The notes under the pieces are model-generated. The model had not been told where the DNA came from and searched no databases. It was given only the letters and a program-made list of their open reading frames with translations. The translations under genes and the position numbers were made by a program. A DNA stretch of 64,000 nucleotides from Methanolobus sp. ZRKC5 (lineage in GTDB: Archaea > Halobacteriota > Methanosarcinia > Methanosarcinales > Methanosarcinaceae), in assembly GCF_038446525.1 (NCBI RefSeq), contig NZ_CP151792.1, forward strand, positions 2,108,001-2,172,000, read 5' to 3'. Of this stretch, positions 59,806 through 64,000 are shown one piece after another. Numbering within the stretch: the first letter of the stretch is position 1; every line of letters starts with the position of its first letter.

Positions 59806-60405
59806 TCACTGAACTTTGCGATACAATTGTGCGTTAGCAACAACTGGTTCGAAATAGTCCTGAAGCTCAGTTGGTATCTTCTGAGTTTGTTCAGTTGCTA
59901 AATAACCCTCATCTAAAGAATCGTAGAACATCTTAAGAACGTCCATCCTCTCCTTTTCGTTGAAATGCAAAAGAACATTCTTACACAAAATAAGATTGAG
60001 GCTAGTTCTTATAGGTTTCAGGTCCAGAAGGTCATTTTTGGTGAATTCCACACTTTTTCTGATCTCTTCTGAAATTATGAAATGATCTGGTTCATCTGAC
60101 GGTGAAAAATATTTGTTGAATAAAGGTTCGGGTATTCTCTGCACCATTTCCCTGGGATATATTCCTTTTTTAATTATATCTCCAAAAAGATTACTATTAT
60201 CTATATCTGTGGCGTGTATCCTGACATTTCTGAAGATTATACCCATATTCTCTCTCAATATGATTGCCAGGGAATAGGGCTCCGGACCCATGGCACAGCC
60301 TGCATCCCATATATGTATGTATCTTCTGCTCCTGAGTTCTGGAATTACATAATCTTTTACCATTTCTAGTGTTTGCATATCCCTGAAAAAGTAAGTAAAA
60401 GCCAT
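59806..60405 (-). CDS. cheR: CheR-type protein-glutamate methyltransferase, short form
   Basis: 199 residues. Methylates glutamates of chemoreceptors with S-adenosylmethionine. TYFFRDMQTLEMVKDYVIPE, DAGCAMGPEPYSLAIILRE (motif I), HATDIDNSNL and NLILCKNVLLHFNEKER are the CheR catalytic-domain signatures. The usual N-terminal helical domain (about 70 residues) is absent, and GGAGATGA before ATG 60405 shows that this is the true start. Short CheR forms are known in methanogens. It lies near cheW and a receptor gene. Confidence 0.9.
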   Translation of the reverse strand: MAFTYFFRDMQTLEMVKDYVIPELRSRRYIHIWDAGCAMGPEPYSLAIILRENMGIIFRNVRIHATDIDNSNLFGDIIKKGIYPREMVQRIPEPLFNKYFSPSDEPDHFIISEEIRKSVEFTKNDLLDLKPIRTSLNLILCKNVLLHFNEKERMDVLKMFYDSLDEGYLATEQTQKIPTELQDYFEPVVANAQLYRKVQ

Positions 60406-60438
60406 GATTTCATCTCCTATAAATAAACATAATATATC

Positions 60439-60506
60439 GGCTCTGTAGAAAACCTAATTAAATCGACATCAATCGAGCAAAAACCTGTCGTTATAGAATA
60501 AAATAA
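60439..60506. repeat. Insertion-sequence end relic
   Basis: GGCTCTGTAGAAA (60439-60451) also occurs at 62806-62818, and the following CTGTCGTTATAG stretch recurs at 57885. The combination looks like the end of a transposable element common in Methanosarcina-type genomes (recalled, not checked). It is located in the spacer between the cheR and kinase genes. Confidence 0.4.
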
Positions 60507-60623
60507 CACTCCTTTCTTGGAAGCTTTTGTTAAGATTATACGTGTGTGCTTGTTTAGACTGTCTTCAATAATCAACACATGTATCATGATCCCCATTATT
60601 ATATACCGTTTTTTATAATTCAC

Positions 60624-62711
60624 TCATTCATCACATTTTTGATTCGGAATACTAAATGTAAAAGTACTTCCTTTTCCTTCTTCACTTTCCACCTTAATCT
60701 TTCCACCGTGCATTTTCACAAATTCATTTGCAAGTGTGATTCCCACACCTATACCCCTGTATTTTCTTTTATTCGATGCATCAAGCTGTTTAAAAAGAGT
60801 AAATATCTCTTCTTGTTTATTTTTAGGAATTCCAATTCCTGTATCTGAAACTGATACTTGAAAAACATTACCAATCTGTTCGGTAACAACTGAGACATTG
60901 CCATTATCGGGAGTAAACTTTATGGCATTGCTGAGTAATTTACACATGATTTGTTTGAACTTTGACCTATCAGCAAATATTACCCCATCATGTATCTTTA
61001 TATTAAGATTAATGTTTTTCTCGATTGCCCGTGGAAACATCAATGTTTGGATTTCATCAAATATTTCCAGAATGAGCAATTCTTCACAGTCAAGTTCCAT
61101 TTTGCCGGCTTCAACTTGTGATATATCCAAAAGATCATCAATCAGTTTGCAAAGCTGGTTGCCACTTTTGTTGATGTAGTTGACAAATTCAAGCTGCTTT
61201 TCGCTCAATCCGTCGGACATCTCCATGCTCAATAAATCTGAAAAACCGATTACGGCTGTAAGAGGAGTATGCAGTTCATGGCTCATATTTGCTAAGAACT
61301 CTGATTTAGTGCGAATTGCTTCATCAACAAAGATTTTGGCTTGAACAATAGCCATTTCAGCCTCCCTGCGCTCGGTGATGTTGGTCAAATTCCATATAAG
61401 TCCAATAATTTCACCGGAGTGACTCGTGTAAGGAACGGAATTCACTATGCAGGAGATTTCTAATCCATCATCCAATTTTTTATCTATCGTATATTCATAT
61501 TTGTACTGCGGCTTGCCTTTGATAACCAGAGCCATAGGGCAGTTGGGTGTACGGCAGAAAGGCCCCTTACATATGTCGTAGCACTTCTTGCCTATCAAAT
61601 TTTCCATTTCCATGTGGATGTAATCACAAAATATGTCGTTAACCATAAGTATGTTGTAATCTTTGTCACACATGCACAATGGCGCAGTAGCATTGAATAT
61701 CTGCTTGAAATCAGCGCGTGCTTCGCGAAGCGCTTTCTCTAAACTATCCTGCGTGGAAATGTCTCTGAATTCTGCAACCCTTACTTTATTTCCCATGTAT
61801 GTCATCTGTTTTGCTCCTACTATGAGTGGATGTTCTGTGCCATTTTTGTGAAGTCCATTTACTTTATAAGATTTTTCATAACCGGAGCGTATGTTTTGTA
61901 TTACTATATTACGGTACTCTTCTGCTATCAGCAACATTACATCCATTCCGATTAATTCTTCAATCGTATACCCCGATATTTTGGAAAGAGCTTGATTGCA
62001 GTCCACAATAATTCCCTTGTCGTGAATAACAATTCCGTTCGAAAATGCAATATTGAATGCTTTAAATCGATCATCTTTCTCTTTCAGCATCTTTACCATC
62101 TGCTGGCGAAGAATTGTTTCACCAATAGCATCAGCTACAACCCTGAGAAGATCGATATCCTTCTTAAACCATTGCCGAACTTCTACACAATCATCAAACC
62201 CTATAAAACCCCAAAGAGATGACCCACAGAAAATTGGCAGGATCATGGTCGAAAGAATACTCTGCTCTGCCAAAATCATTCTATCTTGATCATCGAGCTC
62301 CGATGTAGCATGTGCATAATGCTGTCTTGACTGTAAAGTAGGAAGAAGTGTTGTCAATCCGTGACTATAAGGTAGATGTTTCAGAACAGGGTTATCTATT
62401 TGCGGCATGATTCCTTCAGTAACGACTTCACATATCTGTGACATGCAAATACCCAATCTATTGTCTTCTTCGTTTTGAAAAATATACGACCTGCTATTCC
62501 CCATAGCATGATGCATTATCTCCAGAAGCTCGGGGAAAATTGCATCTATGTTCGTGGACTCAAGTAAAATACGCATACATTGTATTGTCGTTAGCTCATA
62601 CTCTTCCCTTCTTATTTTAGCACACTGATGATCGGTGGTATTGTGACTAATACTCCCCAATGCAACATGATTCCCAACTTCACCACAAATCGGGTAATTT
62701 CTTTGTAGCAT
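60624..62711 (-). CDS. GAF-PAS-PAS sensor histidine kinase
   Basis: 695 residues from ATG 62711, which has GAGTTGAT four bases upstream; an open frame reaches TTG 62753. Order: GAF (about 45-205), PAS 1 (215-335), PAS 2 (340-455, with a Cys-rich insert CYDICKGPFCRTPNCPMALV), HisKA with His478 in NMSHELHTPLTAVIGFSDLL, and HATPase_c (GIGVGITLANEF). The residue after HEL is His where most kinases have Arg or Lys. The Cys-rich PAS might bind haem or a metal. It is soluble and close to chemotaxis genes. Confidence 0.93.
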   Translation of the reverse strand: MLQRNYPICGEVGNHVALGSISHNTTDHQCAKIRREEYELTTIQCMRILLESTNIDAIFPELLEIMHHAMGNSRSYIFQNEEDNRLGICMSQICEVVTEGIMPQIDNPVLKHLPYSHGLTTLLPTLQSRQHYAHATSELDDQDRMILAEQSILSTMILPIFCGSSLWGFIGFDDCVEVRQWFKKDIDLLRVVADAIGETILRQQMVKMLKEKDDRFKAFNIAFSNGIVIHDKGIIVDCNQALSKISGYTIEELIGMDVMLLIAEEYRNIVIQNIRSGYEKSYKVNGLHKNGTEHPLIVGAKQMTYMGNKVRVAEFRDISTQDSLEKALREARADFKQIFNATAPLCMCDKDYNILMVNDIFCDYIHMEMENLIGKKCYDICKGPFCRTPNCPMALVIKGKPQYKYEYTIDKKLDDGLEISCIVNSVPYTSHSGEIIGLIWNLTNITERREAEMAIVQAKIFVDEAIRTKSEFLANMSHELHTPLTAVIGFSDLLSMEMSDGLSEKQLEFVNYINKSGNQLCKLIDDLLDISQVEAGKMELDCEELLILEIFDEIQTLMFPRAIEKNINLNIKIHDGVIFADRSKFKQIMCKLLSNAIKFTPDNGNVSVVTEQIGNVFQVSVSDTGIGIPKNKQEEIFTLFKQLDASNKRKYRGIGVGITLANEFVKMHGGKIKVESEEGKGSTFTFSIPNQKCDE

Positions 62712-62805
62712 ATTTATCAACTCATTTTGAATAAGTAAATATGTAAATAGCAAATGATTTTTTGAACAATTTCGATGTCATACCAAGTTTAAATACTAAA
62801 AAAAA

Positions 62806-62818
62806 GGCTCTGTAGAAA
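62806..62818. repeat. Second copy of the GGCTCTGTAGAAA relic
   Basis: Identical 13 bases to 60439-60451, in the same orientation, in the spacer upstream of the kinase gene. The two flank that gene at 2.4 kb distance. Confidence 0.35.
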
Positions 62819-62948
62819 TCTTCAATATCGGATACTAATTCAATGAAATATACTATGGGATGCGTTATTCAACATTGAAATCTAATCTCAGTTTCAATCT
62901 ACACATGTTGATTTTGATAAGTCTTCGACATCGTCACAAAAAATAAGA

Positions 62949-63461
62949 TTATGCAGGAACTGATCCCGCATTTTCTAAATGACTAATTTGTACTTTTTGT
63001 TCTTCAGTGAATACTTTATTAATGTCAAGCAATATTAACAATCTTTCATCGAGTTTGCCAACACCATCTATGTATTTTTCACTAATCATTGATGTGATTA
63101 TTTCCGGTGCAGGTTCGATGTTCGCAGTAGAAATCCTCAACACTTCAGTCACAGCATCTACTACTATCCCGGTGACGATATCTCCAATTTCTACAACTAC
63201 TACACGAGATTGATTATTGATTTCTTCATGTGAAAGATTGAATCTGGTTGCAAGATTAATTACCGGAAGTACATTACTTCGGAGATTTATGATACCTTCT
63301 ACATAATCAGGTGCCCGAGGGATTTTGATAATATTTGGTATTCGAATAATTTCCTTGACATTTGATATAGGTATACCATATTCTTCTTTTGAAAGTTGAC
63401 AAATAACAAGTTGAAGCAGCTCTCCTGTAGAGCTGCCGCCATTTATTGTTGATTCTGACAT
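62949..63461 (-). CDS. cheW: Chemotaxis coupling protein CheW
   Basis: 170 residues. Links chemoreceptors to CheA. LLQLVICQLSKEEYGIPISN VKEIIRIPNIIKIPRAPDYV, EGIINLRSNVLPVINLATRF, and VVVVEIGDIVTGIVVDAVTE VLRI are the CheW signatures. It follows the receptor gene by 18 bases on the same strand, so the two are probably co-transcribed. No cheA lies in this window. Confidence 0.95.
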   Translation of the reverse strand: MSESTINGGSSTGELLQLVICQLSKEEYGIPISNVKEIIRIPNIIKIPRAPDYVEGIINLRSNVLPVINLATRFNLSHEEINNQSRVVVVEIGDIVTGIVVDAVTEVLRISTANIEPAPEIITSMISEKYIDGVGKLDERLLILLDINKVFTEEQKVQISHLENAGSVPA

Positions 63462-63478
63462 TTAGAAACCTCATTCAA

Positions 63479-64000
63479 TTATACAAGTAATTTATTCAAA
63501 TCACCGAAATAAACATCCTCGTTTTCATTACCCTGCTTTCTTTTTATGTCATTTCCTCCTTCTTGATCAAGTTTGAATTTAACAACTACAGATTGCATAT
63601 CGGCTGCAACACGCGATAATTCTTGCGAAGACGTTGCAAGCTCCTGCATTGCTGCGGTCTGTTCTTCCACTGTTGCTGAAGCCTCCTGAGTTCCTGCTGC
63701 CGATTGCTCGGAGATTGAAGATACTTCTTCGACAGATGAAGTAACCTCTTCAATGGAAGCTGACTGCTCTTCAGCTGCCGCAGCAATATCCTGGACCATT
63801 TTCACAACCTCACTATTAGCTTCTACAACTTTATTGATTGAATCGACTGCTTCTTCCAAGGATTTAGCACCAATTGCAACATCTCCTGTAGCTTGATCCA
63901 TGGAGGTAACTGCGTTATTCGTGCCTGCCTGCATTGTATGTATGAGTCCAGCAATCTGTTTAGCAGCATTGCCAGAATCCTCTGCAAGCTTTCTCACCTC
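63479..64000 (-). CDS. Methyl-accepting chemotaxis protein, C-terminal part (partial)
   Basis: The gene runs off the right edge; the last 173 codons are present. The signalling domain continues EVRKLAEDSGNAAKQIAGLI, then AAAAEEQSASIEEVTSSVEE VSSISEQSAAGTQEASATVE, EQTAAMQELATSSQELSRVA. The Glu/Gln pairs are the usual methylation sites. The tail beyond the coiled coil (about 45 residues, Lys/Asn/Glu-rich) may tether CheR or CheB. The sensor domain is outside the window. Confidence 0.93.
   Translation of the reverse strand, partial: EVRKLAEDSGNAAKQIAGLIHTMQAGTNNAVTSMDQATGDVAIGAKSLEEAVDSINKVVEANSEVVKMVQDIAAAAEEQSASIEEVTSSVEEVSSISEQSAAGTQEASATVEEQTAAMQELATSSQELSRVAADMQSVVVKFKLDQEGGNDIKRKQGNENEDVYFGDLNKLLV

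Noticed and set aside
1-64000. rRNA or tRNA genes
   Set aside because: I looked for tRNA-like GGTTCGAATCC arms and rRNA core sequences and recognised none; a tRNAscan run would be needed to exclude an atypical one.

Overview
The window looks like chromosomal DNA of a methylotrophic or acetotrophic methanogen of the Methanosarcinales (Methanolobus, Methanococcoides or Methanosarcina-like). The signs are archaeal BRE/TATA promoters and GGTGATC-type ribosome sites, secreted proteins with COG1361 S-layer-type domains, PGF-CTERM- and PEF-CTERM-like archaeosortase tails, many PAS/GAF histidine kinases, a short CheR, and a type I-B CRISPR-Cas locus. Base composition is moderately AT-rich. I recognise no rRNA or tRNA gene. 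Genus-level assignment is an inference.

Layout. 1-12.1 kb is core-like: a winged-helix regulator divergent from enolase, a LarA-family nickel racemase-like enzyme, a LysE exporter, and the first group of MacB/FtsX-type ABC export genes (two permeases without their own ATPase, a secreted partner, then permease-ATPase-COG1361-Yip1). 12.2-13.6 kb holds an XRE/DUF2178 regulatory operon and a dead wrbA. 13.7-21.5 kb carries two tandem paralogous modules of the form ATPase, COG1361 secreted protein, permease(s). 21.5-27.2 kb has small membrane proteins and two-component signalling genes, with a heavily frameshifted YbjQ/UPF0145 pseudogene between them. An IS630-type element sits at 27.3-28.4 kb, followed by gene relics and a 1938-residue surface protein with calcium-binding DxDxDG repeats, an NHL-type propeller and an unexpected long hydrophobic core (29.1-34.9 kb).

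From 35.7 kb the window becomes accessory. Eleven tiny genes overlap almost end to end (35.7-38.6 kb); a palindromic locus and a ribbon-helix-helix protein follow. Next come a complete type I-B cas operon (cas6-cas8b-cas7-cas5-cas3-cas4-cas1-cas2, 39.5-47.9 kb) and a 23-repeat, 22-spacer array (48.07-49.56 kb). Behind the array is a zincin-like protease gene, a dead integrase fragment, and a zone (51-58 kb) of one-gene micro-units, each led by a recurring 16-bp box ending in TAAAGGAA. That zone also holds two inverted copies of a 194-bp MITE with 8-bp target duplications, a PEF-CTERM protein, a decayed PAS/GAF kinase with an amber codon, and an intact catalytic-domain-only tyrosine integrase. 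An ISH3-type IS4 element (58.1-59.4 kb) interrupts one micro-gene; removing it with one copy of its AATTT duplication restores the reading frame.

The right end (59.4-64 kb) is again signalling: a GNAT-like protein, CheR, a GAF-PAS-PAS kinase, CheW and the C-terminal end of a methyl-accepting chemotaxis protein, probably one sensory/chemotaxis cluster on the minus strand.

The most interesting candidates are the box-led micro-gene array with its integrase at 51-58 kb, the MITE family, the overlapping micro-gene operon at 35.7-38.6 kb, and a BRE/TATA-stem-T-run structure at 5.28-5.43 kb that looks like an unannotated small RNA.
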